Assembly: GCA_029204225.1 (NCBI GenBank)
Contig: CM055096.1
Location: forward strand, 42,344,901 to 42,408,900
Direction: 5' to 3'
Length of the DNA stretch: 64,000 bases
Source of the DNA: Diphasiastrum complanatum
Taxonomy: Eukaryota > Streptophyta > Lycopodiopsida > Lycopodiales > Lycopodiaceae
Shown here: positions 1 through 14,278 of the stretch, piece by piece
Layout of the letters: every line of letters begins with the position of its first letter
Numbering within the stretch: the first letter of the stretch is position 1
Translations under genes and position numbers: made by a program
The notes under the pieces: generated by a model
Databases searched by the model: none
The model's input: only the letters and a program-made list of their open reading frames with translations
What the model was told of the DNA's origin: nothing

Positions 1-85
1 CGAGTCCATTTTTGAAAATGGACTTTGGGAAAGTCCAAAATAAATTGAGACAGTGTTTTAGTCGATTTTTAAAAATTTTATATTC

Positions 86-400
86 GTGTGGAACATCCAC
101 GCGTGGATTATCCATGCAAAACTATTTTTTGAAACTTCTCTAGCAATGCCATCGGTGGATAATGATATTGAAATTTATATTCGTGTGGATTATCCACGCC
201 AATATAAATTTGAAAATTATGGTAACAATTTGGGAGAGAAGTTGGGTGGCGGTTATTTGCGTGAATTATTATGCACGCATGGATAATCCATGCACAGACA
301 GTTTATACCAACCGCTTCAGTGGATCGAGGCATTCATGATTGTTATCCGCGGATTATCCACGACAAAGTTATCCACGCGTAGATACATTTTTCAAGAAAT
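86..400. repeat. Cluster of TGGATTATCCACG-type palindromic motifs
   Basis: About six near-copies of a short palindrome-prone motif (GTGGATTATCCACG and variants such as ATCCACGCGTGGAT and ATGGATAATCCAT) occur in 300 bp on both strands. They look like a degenerate inverted or minisatellite repeat. No credible gene was seen between 1 and 960. Confidence 0.5.
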
Positions 401-844
401 TAGTAATTGTTTTGATATGTGTTTGATGAAATCATTTTTGTAACAAAATACTACACAATAAATATTTATGTTACTCATAGATATAATCCATATGATTTGA
501 CCAATATACAAATTTTTTTCGAATTGTTTTTTTTTTTCAAAAGCTACCAATATGAGTATTATGTGAAAGGATTTTTAAAAGAGCATTTTTATATCTTAAT
601 TTCATATGGTGAACATCCAATTTACATTATTCACTACAATCAAATACTGATGTAAATCGTTTTTGCAATTATATTCATTGGCTAGTAATTTCAATTCTAT
701 TTAATTTAGTATTTTTGCTATTCATTTGGATTGCAACCAGCGGATCCTTGTTCACTTTGCAATCTGAAAAAGTATTTTTGATCTCAGATTATTGGCGATT
801 CACAATGTTGGTGATCCGGATCGCATGATTAAGATCGTTTTTTC

Positions 845-862
845 AGCGGATCATGATCCGCT
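845..862. repeat. Perfect 18-bp palindrome AGCGGATCATGATCCGCT
   Basis: The sequence reads the same on both strands and sits in a stretch with other GGATCC/GATCCGG-like words (about 740-865). Its function is unknown. It could be the tip of a decayed fold-back element. Confidence 0.75.
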
Positions 863-959
863 GCAATATAGATGCATATGTAGATCACAATACATTTTTT
901 GAATTTTGTAGTTTTTTTCATATAGGATGTAATTGTATACCATGTAAAGTTGTTACTTG

Positions 960-1100
960 TTGAAACGTTTATAGCTTAATTAGGTCGTTCTTAGGCTTCT
1001 TAAGGTCCTAAAATACACCTTTTAGGTTCAGATCAAGTGTTTTGATGTTTTCTTCATCTAGAAATGCAAAACTGGTGAAAATTGTGTTTCTATTCTACTT
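960..1100 (+). repeat. Repeat copy, inverted relative to 3990-4110
   Basis: This stretch, which contains the words GGTCCTAAAATACACCTTTT and TTTGATGTTTTCTTCATC, matches the reverse complement of about 3990-4110 with few differences. The partner lies in the leader region of a minus-strand Copia relic, so this is most likely another fragment of the same family. Confidence 0.7.
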
Positions 1101-1269
1101 GGTTTTAGATAGGTTTGTGATTGGATATGTCAATGTGATTCAAGCTGAATTTAAAAGATGTGTGTGTTATAAAGTGCTTTTGGTTCAGTATAGTTGGATT
1201 CACCCTTCTTGTGAAGTTGAGATCAAGGAAGAGACTAGTTTTGATCAAATCTATTAGCTACTACCGCCA

Positions 1270-1560
1270 AAGAACGTAAGTGAAGTAAAATGATTTCTAG
1301 GACATTTGGTTATTATAGAAAATTCATAGAAGGATATGTTATATCAACACTTCCACTCACAAAAAAATATGAAAGACTTTTACTATGTGGTAGAAATACA
1401 ACAACTTACAAAGTTACTACTCATCAGACTCCTTTTAATTTAGCATAAGGATTAGAAGTTGTAGTAATAATGAAATACCGAATGCCTAGTTTGAGAATAG
1501 CTATAGAAGAGAGATTGAGAGAAATGAAAAAATTAATATAACCAACTAATTGGATAAACA
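1270..1560 (+). pseudogene. Ty3/Gypsy pol remnant: RT/RNase H junction plus integrase end
   Basis: Translation in shifting frames gives PPKNVSEVK-stop-FLGH, then GYYRKFIEGY...PLTKK (about 1265-1370), the motif just after the Gypsy reverse transcriptase core. It then gives TTYKVTTHQTPFNLA and a GLEVV...MPSLRIA-like string (about 1400-1510), typical of the Gypsy integrase C-terminal half. The segment between is deleted, and stops and frameshifts are frequent. It is a short non-functional remnant on the plus strand. The Gypsy family is well supported; the lineage cannot be assigned. Confidence 0.7.
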
Positions 1561-1848
1561 AAAGATGCACTTTTTATCTAATAAGCGGTTCAAAATAGAA
1601 GAAAAGCATGGCATGATCGACATATTTTTAAAAAAAATTCAAAAAAAATGTTTATCTATAATTATGTGACAATAAATATCAAAAAGACATTGGAAAACTA
1701 AGAATTCAAGGTTTTAGATATTTACTCTAATGGAATCATGAGATTAAAAATATTATAAGGTGACAAATTACTAGTTCAAATTAATGGAATGAGACTAAGG
1801 AAATATCATAAAAGATAATATAGTATGTCTTTATAAAAAATATTCTCT

Positions 1849-1868
1849 ACACACACACACACACACAC
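1849..1868. repeat. (AC)n microsatellite
   Basis: Uninterrupted AC dinucleotides, about ten units, in AT-rich non-coding sequence. Confidence 0.95.
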
Positions 1869-1911
1869 TTTCTATTTATTAGTTATAGTAGGTCGTATTG
1901 TAGAATATAAG

Positions 1912-1913
<2 letters not shown>

Positions 1914-1968
<55 letters not shown>
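1914..1968. repeat. (AT)n microsatellite
   Basis: Uninterrupted AT dinucleotides, about 27 units. The following 1.3 kb (1970-3280) is AT-rich with many stops in all frames, and I see nothing recognisable in it. Confidence 0.95.
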
Positions 1969-1971
<3 letters not shown>

Positions 1972-3401
1972 TTAAATTGAGTATTTCACTTATTCAAACT
2001 AGTAGTTTCATTGAGGGATGTAAATAGAATATCGTCATCTTAGATTCCATAGGAAACCCATCTTCCAAAAAAAAAAATTTGTTTTTATTCAAGATTATGA
2101 GATGGATCATGATGTTGAGTTAATAGCCTGTGATGAAAAAGTTGTAACAATAATGATGTATTTATTTAAAAAGAACATATACCCTTGATTAAGGAACCTT
2201 AAATTATTGAAATTGAAATGTTGTCAACCTTGAACAAAATTTCAAAATACCAATAAAGATAAAAAAAATAAATAGAATTCCTAATCAAAGATAAAAAAAA
2301 TAAATTCAAAATTTAAAGGATTATATCAAAAAATAGAAAAATAATGAAATACGTAAGGACAATGAAATTGCTAGTCTTGTTAAGAAATGTAATAGCTAGA
2401 AGAGAGCTTGTAAGTCATTGAAAGACTCAAATGTCTAGCTAAGATGTGAAAATAAAGAGTAGTAATTTGATTATTTATTGACAAACAAATAAAATATTTT
2501 ATTCTACAAAGAAAAACGTGTTTCATTTATCAAAAAAATTCAAAAATTTAATTTTTTATTTTGCAAAAACAAAAAAAAATAAATTAAATTGACCAATATC
2601 TCACAAATGATATACTAAAGATTAATACAAAGAAGATGACAAAAAATAAATTAAAAAAAAAAATCCAACTCGGTAGTGGTCTTTAGCTTCACAAAGAGTT
2701 TGTAACAGACAAGGCTTGAAAGAAATTTATTTGGATAAGGTTGATCAACTGTTGATAGTCTTAATATTATGCTTCAAGTTTTGCACTTGGAATCGCAAAT
2801 CAATGTATCGTGTTTTTAAGACAAATGAAAGACTAATTCCTCACAAAACGTTGCAACCATATAAAAAAAAAATTCCTATAAAATTTCCTTCGTGAAATTA
2901 TAATTTACAGTCTATGTGCTGAACGCAAAATACTGTTCATCAAATACCTTAAAAACATGGTCTTGGTGGGGCCAATATATATACAAAAGAGTTTTTTTTC
3001 ATAATGGAATTTTGTAATTTCAGTAGATCATATGTTTCATCATGTTGAAGTTCGGTTTTGAAGGACATGCACTTCAAAAAGGTGGCTAAGAAATTGTGAC
3101 TTGTACTCTGGATTGGTTTGGAACAAAAGGATTACACATGGACATGTGTCAAATGGAATTGAAAGACTTCTTACATTTTAGTTAATAAAGATCTAACGAG
3201 AGAGATTCATTAAAGATAAAAAATTTATAGGGCTTGGAAGTGTGGGAAGTTGGAAACTCCCTCTCTCTCCTACACAAGAAGTGAGGAGAGTGACAAAATT
3301 TACAGCAAAATGAATCCCAATCAATCCTAAAAGTGATGAAGGATGCACAAATCAAAGATCTAGATCCAAACTATGAGCTAGAATCAAGACTAATTACCAA
3401 A

Positions 3402-3768
3402 ACTATGGATCAACCCCCAGGCTATGTCTCCTACTTATGCATGCAGAATGCATAGGAGTATCTATGGACTGAAACAGTCAATTTGAAAATGGCACAAGAA
3501 GAAAGATCAAGTCCTGAAATCCTTAGGATTCAAGCCACTAATGGCTGATTCCAATGTCTATGTAAGAATTACAGATGGGAAGATCATCATTGTAGCTGTG
3601 TATGTGGACGACATTCTGATACTCTACAAGAGTGAGAAGCTTATTGCCGAAGTGAAGAATGATATCTCGAAACATTTCGAGATTGCAGATCTGGGAGAAG
3701 CCAGGTGTTACCTTGGCTTACAGATTGACAGGGACTATGAGGGAGGTAAATTGTACCTTCATTAGTAT
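3402..3768 (+). pseudogene. Copia reverse transcriptase fragment (YVDD)
   Basis: Frames give MDQPPGYVS (about 3402), then YGLKQS...KWHKKKDQVLKSLGFKP, then a clean 74-codon stretch from 3541. That stretch includes VAVYVDDILIL, the catalytic YVDD box of Ty1/Copia reverse transcriptase, and DLGEARCYLGLQIDRD just after it. It covers only the middle of the RT domain and carries at least one stop and a frame change. It lies inside a split repeat, in the orientation opposite to the flanking Copia sequence. Confidence 0.85.
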
Positions 3769-4405
3769 TTGGCATTTAATTCCACAATAGGCACATAGAT
3801 TTGATCAAATACACTAAAGTAAAAGTGCAACAAGCTTCTCAAACCTGTAAACAACTTTAGTACCTTCCAAAACAAGTAATTAATGCATAAAATCACTCCC
3901 ATCCAATAGTTAGAACTCGTCACCCAAAGACAATGTTGATAGAAGTGGAAAAGCTCAATTTTTTTTCATATTTGAGTCAAATGAAACACAATCTTCACTA
4001 GTTTTGCATTTCTTGATGAAGAAAACATCAAAACACCTACATTAAAAGGTGTATTTTAGGACCTTAAGAAGCCTAAGAATGACATAACTAAGCTCTCAAA
4101 TGGCTGATCCAAGTTTCTAAAGAGTGGTGGCATTTGAATCCTTATGAAAATCTCTACTAGGAGACATGTACTCCAAAACTCATAAGAACTTTCTAATTTG
4201 GTTTGGTTGAATCGAAATGGGTCAATCCCAGTTCCTACAGCTATAACTCAGCAAATTAAGTTCCCTTTGATCTATTCTCACTCAATGAAACCAAATTTGG
4301 AGGTACAATCACTAGATTAGCAACTAGTAACAAGAGCAAACCCAATATTACTCAATCTAGGATCTAAGCTTGAGAAAATCAAATCTAAAGCTCACTTTTG
4401 ATTAG

Positions 4406-4417
4406 GCTATGATACCA
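4406..4417 (-). other. Copia primer binding site (decayed)
   Basis: On the minus strand this reads TGGTATCATAGC, one change from the initiator-Met tRNA PBS TGGTATCAGAGC used by plant Copia elements. LTR-like sequence beginning TGAC follows on the plus side. Confidence 0.6.
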
Positions 4418-4584
4418 TGACAAAATTTTACAGCAGAATGAATCCCAATCAATCCTAAAAGTAATTGAGGATGCATAAATCAAAGATCTAGATCCAAACT
4501 ATGAGCTACAATCAATACTAGTTACCAAAACTAGCAAATTTGGCATCTAACTCCACAATAGGCACATAGATTTGATCGAATACA

Positions 4585-5066
4585 CTAAAGTAAAAGTGCA
4601 AAAAGCTTCTTAGACCTGTAAACAACTTCAGTACCTTCCGAATCACCAATGCAAGCAAGCTCTCTATGAATATCCTTTACTCTCAAAACATAACTAGATG
4701 CACTCTCATCACTCTTTTGGCTACTTTGAAAGATTTGATTTCTAAGAGTGAGGAGCCTGGAGATGTTCTTAGCCTCATAGATAGTTTGAGACAATCCCAA
4801 GCTTCTTTGGCTGTTGTGCAAGTACCTATCTCCCTCAATATCTCATTAGAGACATTCATCTTAATGTCGTGGAGAGCCATCCTAGCTCTCTTCTTGTATT
4901 TTTGAACCTCTTCAAGAACTTGTGGTTCTTCTTCAAGGCCAAGAACTATGTCCATCACGTCTTGAAGGATCAAGATGGACTCCATTCTCATCTTCCAAAT
5001 TGAAGTGGACAATCTCTCACTTGATTTCAACAAGGATGAAAGACATTTGAAGTGAAGAAAACTCAA
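4585..5066 (-). pseudogene. Copia gag N-terminal remnant
   Basis: Two overlapping minus-strand frames give WKMRMESILILQDVMDIVLGLEE, ARMALHDIKMNVSNEILREI, TAKEAWDCL and FQSSQKSDESASSYVLRVKDIHRELACIGDSEG. This is the capsid-like gag region of plant Ty1/Copia elements. It closely resembles the intact gag at 49080 in this window (MESLLEMNDVLDIVVGLEE and HMIKMNVTNELLKEVGKCT there). One frameshift separates the two halves, and zinc knuckle, protease and pol do not follow. Its end overlaps the duplicated segment at 4538-4640. Confidence 0.8.
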
Positions 5067-5311
5067 ATGATGAACAATAAATGTTGTTACACACTCTCAA
5101 TAGGATCCAATAATGATGTGTAATCTCCTCATTAGGGGAAATATGGGTTCAAAATGGGCCCTTTAAGAAGTTTGACTATAGAGAAAGATTAACAAGAGAG
5201 AGAAAACTTCCGGCAACATCTATGCTCATTTTTTATGATCCCTTTTGCCACCCAACTTATTTGGTTAACATGTAGCCTTAATTTCCATAAGCAAATGTGA
5301 TAATATTGCAC

Positions 5312-6572
5312 ATTTTCCCCTTTGAAAAGCGCTCCGAGGGATCCTACGCCCTTGGAAAAATGTGCAACTGGCATTTGGAACCGGCGGGCGTAATTGCGAT
5401 AGTGTGTGCTCATTCACTTCTCCTTTGTATTTCCAAGTGATGATGCAAAAGCTTTCCAAACTCTAGAATCGGTTTTACGTGCAGATGTGCTATATGACTG
5501 GTTAAACAAGCCATCCACTCGTTAAATCGATATCAGATTTCTTTTTAGAACATCCTAACTTCTTAATCGTAGCTCCAATTGAGACGAACATGGTGCCATT
5601 AGAAAGAGCTCAACAAGAGCTTCGCAACGGCATCCTACATGACCTAGTTTCGGGTTATGGTTAAAAAGTTCAGGAAAGTCAAAGTTCGTAGACAATCTCT
5701 CATCTAAAAAAATATATATTTAAAAAAAATAACCCTAATATTTGTTCAGCGCGCGCCCTTAGGGTTTGAGCGGACTCAAACCCTAAGGGCGCACGCTAAA
5801 CCGATATTCGAGTTTTGAATGCCTATAACTTTTGAACCGTAGGTCGAAATTAGGTGATTCTGGTGCCGTTGCAAAGAGCACTTTTTTCAAAAAAACAAAA
5901 TTCAAAAAAAAAAATTCAAAACTCTAATATCGGTTCAGCACACGCCCTTAGGGGTTTGTTTTGTTTTGTTTTTTTTTTTTTTTTTTTGAAAAAGAGCTCG
6001 ATGAGAGCTTTGCAACAGCACCTGAATGACCTAATTCCGACTTACGGTTCAAAAGTTATAGGCAGTGACGACTTTGACTACCTATAACTTTTGAACCGTA
6101 AGTCGGAATTAGGTCATTCGAGTGCCGTTGCAAAGCTCTCGTCGAGCTCTTTTTCAAAAAAAAAAAAAAACAATTCAAAATCCTAATATTGGTTCAGCGC
6201 GCGCCCTTAGGATTTGAGTCCGTTCAAATCCTAAGGGCGCACGCTGAATCGATATTAGGGTTATTTTTTTGAAATATATATTTTTTTAGATAAGAGATTT
6301 TCTGCGAACTTTGACTGCCCATAACTTTTTAACCGTAACTCAGAACTAGGTTATCTATGATGTCGCTGCAAAGCTCTCATTGATTCTTTCTAATGGCACC
6401 ATGTTCGTCTCAATTGGAGCTACGGTCAAGAAGTTAGACTATTTGGAAATCTCTCGCACCATTACTTGGAAATGCAAAGGAGAAGTGAAGCCCGCCGATT
6501 CCAAGTGCTAGTTGCACATATTTCCAAGGGCATGGGTTCCCTCGGAGCGCTTTTCAAAGGGGGGAATATGTA
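5312..6572. mobile_element. Fold-back element with long imperfect terminal inverted repeats
   Basis: The left arm (about 5312-5810) matches the reverse complement of the right arm (about 6180-6572). The outermost parts read CCCCTTTGAAAAGCGCTCCG and, inverted, CGGAGCGCTTTTCAAAGGGG. Within each arm sits a small palindrome around CGCGCGCCCTTAGG. The loop holds a second palindrome (about 5985-6160, centre near 6073) built of TTTTGAACCGTAAGTCGGAA and its complement. No coding capacity was recognised. It resembles a fold-back or large MITE-like element; no target duplication could be identified with confidence. Confidence 0.85.
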
Positions 6573-7502
6573 GGAGAACTATAGTTTAGAAAAATTAATG
6601 CTAGTTAAACTATTCGGACAGATATTTAACATATGGACATCACATATTGTCCAATGAAATATTTAGTTTTGTCCGACAAGAGTTTTTGAAATAATAAAAA
6701 GTAACCTAAAAACTTGAATACTTTTTTCATCCGGTGAGCACTGTTACAGTGTTGTACACATGTTATAAGATTATTGGTCCATTTGGAGGCTTAAAGCATG
6801 TGAAGTCAACAAAAGCATCTTTACAAAGGGCTTATTTTGAATCCAAACTTCCCCTAATGCCTATGAAAGATCTTGCAACTATATGTGCATTGATTCCCAC
6901 TAGCTACTCAAATCTCTCTAAAACAAGATCTGTTTCACATTAAATGATGGACTATGGAACAAGTTAGGATCATTTACTCTTAGCACGTGTGAAATACACT
7001 AAGTAACCAAATTTGACTCAGACTCAATGATATTGCATGAAACAAATCAGCTATGATCTCAAAACAATGTGTAGATCAGTGAGATTGGTAAGCATACAAC
7101 TCTGAATAGAGATCAAACAAGCAATCTCTTGACCAAACCAAATGTGTCCACCCAGGTCTAGGTGCCCTACCTAACTCTGTTCAAAAGCTTATAACTTTTG
7201 ATTGGCAAACCAAATGGAATGAAACTGATTGCATCAGAAACTAGACAAAAATATCTTCAAAAGAAGCTATCAAGCAAGATAAATGGATCAAGCATGAGAG
7301 AGAACTCTCAATCTGAAACTGAATGTTCCTCACACGTGTCTGAACTTCCGTACAGTACCAGGTCAGACCCAATAAATGCCCTATTGAACTCTTTTGACAC
7401 AAAATTGAACAAGATAGCTAGGAAAATGGATATTGACAATTTCTAGCTCAAGATTGATGAAAAGTTTTCACTCAAATGGATCAAAATTCATGGTAACCTT
7501 AG
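6573..7502. other. No recognisable gene
   Basis: Short frames occur on the plus strand (6734-6943, 7198-7446) but carry no motif I recognise. Position next to a minus-strand PBS suggests this is untranslated leader of the Copia relic whose LTR starts at 7519. Confidence 0.4.
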
Positions 7503-7506
7503 GTAG

Positions 7507-7518
7507 GCTATGATACCA
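7507..7518 (-). other. Copia primer binding site
   Basis: Minus strand reads TGGTATCATAGC immediately next to the LTR end. It has the same G-to-T change from the canonical TGGTATCAGAGC as the site at 4406-4417. Confidence 0.65.
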
Positions 7519-8235
7519 TGTTGATTTCACACATGTGGAGTGCCCACTGCATGTGCTTGTGATCTCCTAAGGTGTGTGGATGCACAAAGATCAAGACTAG
7601 ATTGAGATTCAAGATCTATCTTTGATTCTATGGCAAAAACACACTACCATATGCATTCAATCACTTCCAACTCTCACTCACACGTGTGGGAAGTGTTAAA
7701 AAATTATTCTTAGTAAAAACAAGCTGCTCTCCTCAGGTAGAGAGAGAAAATCATCATGAGCTCTTGGGTAGAGAGAGAAAGCTAGAAAATCAATTACACA
7801 TAAAATCCACACAATCTCAAAATCAATTAGATCCAAATGAGAAGTACGATGATACTAGTAGATCCACGAGCTATCACAATGCTCAATTATGATTGGAGCA
7901 CACTTTTTCCACCTCTTAATCCTATTGGACCATTGATCCATTCACCTCTAGATTCTATTGGACCATTTTCAAGCATATCTCAAATTCTATTGGACCGCTC
8001 ATGGTTCCAACTCTAAATTCTATTGGACCTCTTAAACTTCATGAAACAAAAGTATTACACTCGTCTACACTCTAATTGGCACGAGTCTGGCCTCCTACTC
8101 TATTTTGGCTCAATAGTGGCATTACAAGTGGAAATGGATAATTTGCCATCTATGCCAAATTTGCACCTAGATGCTTGATATAAAAAACATAAGACCCCTA
8201 TATCTAACATAGATAATCTTTTTCAATTCTTCACA
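7519..8235 (-). mobile_element. Copia LTR (minus orientation)
   Basis: The segment begins TGTTGATTTCACACATGTGG at the PBS side and ends TTCACA, giving 5'-TG...CA-3' ends. It shares the TTTCACACATGTGG start and repeated CTATTGGACC words with the LTR at 25515-26112, so both belong to one LTR family. The internal region that should follow toward lower coordinates is unrecognisable. The far end directly abuts the LINE-like gene. Confidence 0.7.
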
Positions 8236-8250
8236 GATCATTGCCTGATT

Positions 8251-9108
8251 GTGGAGCACTCCACGCCCTTACCTGCTAGACTATGGCTAAGAAAGGGAAG
8301 GGGAGCCCATGCTCTCCCCATGTACCTCTACCTCTACGGCTCCAGCGTTGGCCTCAACCTCAATGCTGTCACCAGATACTACCTCAGTGTTGCTGCCCAC
8401 CTCCACATCTGTGCGTCTTCTATTTCTACACCTTCCTCTTCTACGCCAGTGCAAGCTAATGTTGTTTCTAGTGAATACTCGTCTGTTCCTAGTGAATACT
8501 CGGGTTTCACATATTCTTCTGAGACATCCTTTAATGGCACCATTATACTCTATCGCCACATTGACGCAATACAAGAAGAACTATGAAGACAGGCCTTTCG
8601 TATATCCGGACTTGAAACTACAGTGGCCCAGTTACAAGGGAAAATAGGGATGTCGGAAGTGGAAAATGAGCTTCTCAAAGAACAACTGGCAGAAGGTGAG
8701 CAAGTAGAAGAAGGACATTTGGAAGAGGATTCGCTTTCTGCCCTTGCTGAAAAAGTTAAAACCCTTGAAGAAAAGCTTCAAACCTCAACAAAGTCATGGG
8801 CCGAAGTGGTTAAAAATCCCAAACAAGTCATCACCAAGACAATGGAAGAGCAAGAAAAGCGGATGGCAAAGGCACTCAACATCAAGGTACGAGGAGTGAA
8901 ATTTAAAGGAAAAGACCTGCTTGTTGAATCAAATGCATATATTGTCTCCACTTTTTCAATATCTGAGGAAGCCATTGTTGCGGCTTGGGAGGGTAAGCTC
9001 CAACCCTTCGTAAAAAAAGGACTTATTTTAAATTATAACTTCTCTTTTGCATTGATAGAAAACCAACAACTCAAAAAAAAAAAACAAGAGACATTTAAAA
9101 GGTCATGA
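8251..9108 (+). pseudogene. LINE (L1-type) ORF1-like gene with one internal stop
   Basis: A single plus-strand frame is open from about 8251 to 9108 except for one TGA at 8584-8586 (CTA TGA AGA, a CGA-to-TGA type change). The C-terminal half has an acidic coiled-coil stretch, then TKSWAEVVK, EEQEKRMAKALNIKVRGVK and IVAAWEGK...KKGLILNY. This layout matches the nucleic-acid-binding domain of plant L1 ORF1 (R..NV.V.G(V/I) followed by AWR.GK). The N-terminus is Ser/Thr/Pro-rich. No endonuclease/RT ORF2 follows; the sequence runs into (CT)n. The family call is from remembered motif layout and is moderately secure. Confidence 0.6.
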
Positions 9109-9445
9109 TGACACTAAACTTATTAGAGATCAGATAATGTAGAAAAATAGAGCACCCAATCTCCAACCTTACAATACAAAAAAAAAATATTCATATTTCT
9201 AAAAACGCCATCTTTTTCGGTCACCAAAATATTAGGGCAAATGTGGATCAATCAAAACACGAAATATGTTTTTTCCAACAAAACACAAGAGTTCGCAAAG
9301 TAGCTCGCAACATAACTCTTTCTCACATAGCTCGTTTATTTTGCACTTTACTGGTCTCTCTCGGCCTCTGGCAACTCGGCCCCTTCGGACCTCGCACATC
9401 TCACAATTTTTGGATCTTGCAATTTTTGAACCTCCAAGGTATGCG

Positions 9446-9552
<107 letters not shown>

Positions 9553-9816
9553 AAGAAATTCTCCTGATACCCCCTTTGCCAATAAATATATCGGTCACCC
9601 GCCATCTGAAGCATCGACCGCACGCCAAAACTGTCGATCACCACCCAAAATGTCCCCTATCCAAAACGCTCAAAACGCTCGTCCATCAATGAAATCGTCG
9701 ATCGCCCGCTATCACTTGTCACCCAAATTGTCCATCGCCCAGATCATTGGCCGCTCGTCAATCAATGAGGGGCATATCCACTAGATCGTAGGCCATCCGT
9801 CAACGATATATGGGAC

Positions 9817-9967
<151 letters not shown>

Positions 9968-10329
9968 CCCTATGCCTTCGAAGACTTCGATACATTGTAT
10001 ATTTTTCGAGTCATTGTATAATTTCTCGAGTTAATGTATATTTTTTGAGTCTTTGTATACTTTCGATACAATGTAAATTTTGATACTATCGGTCAGAACT
10101 CCAACCCACGACGCCGGTTCGTTAACAGTCCACCTACTTTGTACATTCAAAGGTGATTATAATAAATGTAGCAAATTGTCGGCTGCCATCCATTGCCCCT
10201 CAACCCCTTCCCCGAAAAATTGACATTGCCCTCCCATTTTAGGCATATTATGTTGGATTTCAATGCTCAGTCTCAAATCCATTCAATAATGAGCATTTTG
10301 AAAGCTGTGTGTACTTATACAATGACTAG

Positions 10330-10910
10330 AAAAAGAAAGTTCAATTTTTTGAGTAGAAGATCGAACAAATCCAGTATCAAATTTTTTCGACCCAAAGATC
10401 GAAATCTAGAATCAGAATTTTTTGATACCGGATCAACCAAAAAAATTTGTAATTTTTCGATAACCAAAATCAAAATTTCTCAATATGGGATCGACTCAAA
10501 AAATATGTAGTTCTTCGACATCCAAAATTATAATTTTTCAATACCCAAAGGTAGAATTTTTCGATACCTAAAATCAAAATTTTTTGAATAGGGGATTTAT
10601 TGGAGAATTTGTATTTTTTTTATACTCAAAATCAGAATTTTTTGATATAGAATCGACTCGAAAAATTCGAAATTTTTTGATACCCAAAGTCAAAATTTTT
10701 TGATATTGAAAATCAGAAATTTTTCAATACCCAAAATTCGTTTGGTATCCAAAATTCATGATTTTCAATACCCAAAATCATAATTTTTTGATATCCAAAA
10801 TCAGATTTTTTTGATACCCAAAATCATAGGTTTTTGATACGAGATCGACTTAAAAATTTGTAATTTTTTGATATCCAAAATCAGATTTTTTCGATACCCA
10901 AACTCAGACA
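10330..10910. repeat. Degenerate ~22-24 bp minisatellite, consensus near TTTTTCGATACCCAAAATCA
   Basis: The unit TTTTTYGATACCCAAAATCAGAA recurs roughly 20 times with substitutions (CGATACC, TGATACC, TGATATC). Occasional larger blocks contain GGATCGACTCAAAAA. No reading frame is preserved. Confidence 0.85.
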
Positions 10911-11204
10911 CCGTCGTACTTCACCCACATACATTGACACACATACATCAGCCACGACCATCGGCTGTCCTCCTAAACCATCGCTACTCGCCCGTCAACG
11001 ATAGGCACTCTTTACTAGTATATGTATATATGTATATAAACTTACATACACTTTTGTATGCATGGGTGAGGGGCCCCATGCATCCTCCTCCTCTCATCCA
11101 TGCATACACTTGTTTGAACTAAAAGGATGGGGAGGAGGATGCATGTTTGAAGAAAAGCATGCATGGCCCTCCTCCACATGCATGCATCTAAGGGGCCCAC
11201 TCCA

Positions 11205-13680
<2,476 letters not shown>

Positions 13681-13820
13681 TGAGGCGACCTCCAGCCATA
13701 TTCGATCTTTGATTTGTGGGGTAAGGGGGCTCTTTATTTGTTTTGCACCCCTCCCCTCCCCTTGAAAAAATAAAGAGGCCCCATCCCTGAGACCCACAAA
13801 AAAGTTTTTTTTTTTTTTTT

Positions 13821-13848
13821 GGGGGGGAGTGGGTGGGGTGGGTGGGTG
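13821..13848 (+). other. Potential G-quadruplex run
   Basis: Five or more runs of at least three G are separated by 1-2 bases (GGGGGGGAGTGGGTGGGG followed by TGGGTGGG). They lie after a 16-base T tract and are followed by another G-rich stretch near 13860. This satisfies the usual G3+N1-7 quadruplex pattern. Confidence 0.7.
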
Positions 13849-14278
13849 GAAGTGCAGTTAGGGTGGGGGAGAGGGCTACATTCCCCCACACCTCTCTCTC
13901 CCATTTTCTTTGAAGGGGAGGGAGGTGAGCGTCATGCTCTCATGCCAACACATAGGGAAGTGTCACACATCCAACCTCAGTATGACAAATGTAACAAGCC
14001 TAACCTAGCTCGAGCCTAACCTAGCTCAAGCCACATCAAATCCTACTTTAGGCCTAATCATGACTTTTCATGTGTACTTGCCCATTTTGCCTCTAAAGTC
14101 AATATTGTAATATGTGGATAGATGTCTACAAAATTTTAAGTAACCCTAACTCAACATAGATCTAACATGATTATGACTATTTTCGACTTGGGGGAACATG
14201 CTCCACAAGTGTGAGATTTTTATACTTACAAGAACTTGTAGAATATTCAAAGTAGATTTTGCCATTTTTTCACAATTA

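Larger units (their letters stand above)
3288..4640. repeat. Partial tandem duplication of a Copia leader/gag-edge segment
   Basis: 3288-3405 matches 4418-4535, and 3768-3870 matches 4540-4640, both as direct repeats. In the second copy the two parts are contiguous. In the first they are separated by about 360 bp that hold a plus-strand Copia reverse-transcriptase fragment. The flank includes a PBS-like motif at 4406-4417. The pieces therefore come from a minus-strand Copia element that was duplicated, with an oppositely oriented RT piece inside one copy. Confidence 0.75.

Noticed and set aside
86-390. Several TTATCCAC words resembling bacterial DnaA boxes, as if an oriC
   Set aside because: The rest of the window is plant nuclear DNA with introns and retroelements. 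The words belong to a palindromic repeat.
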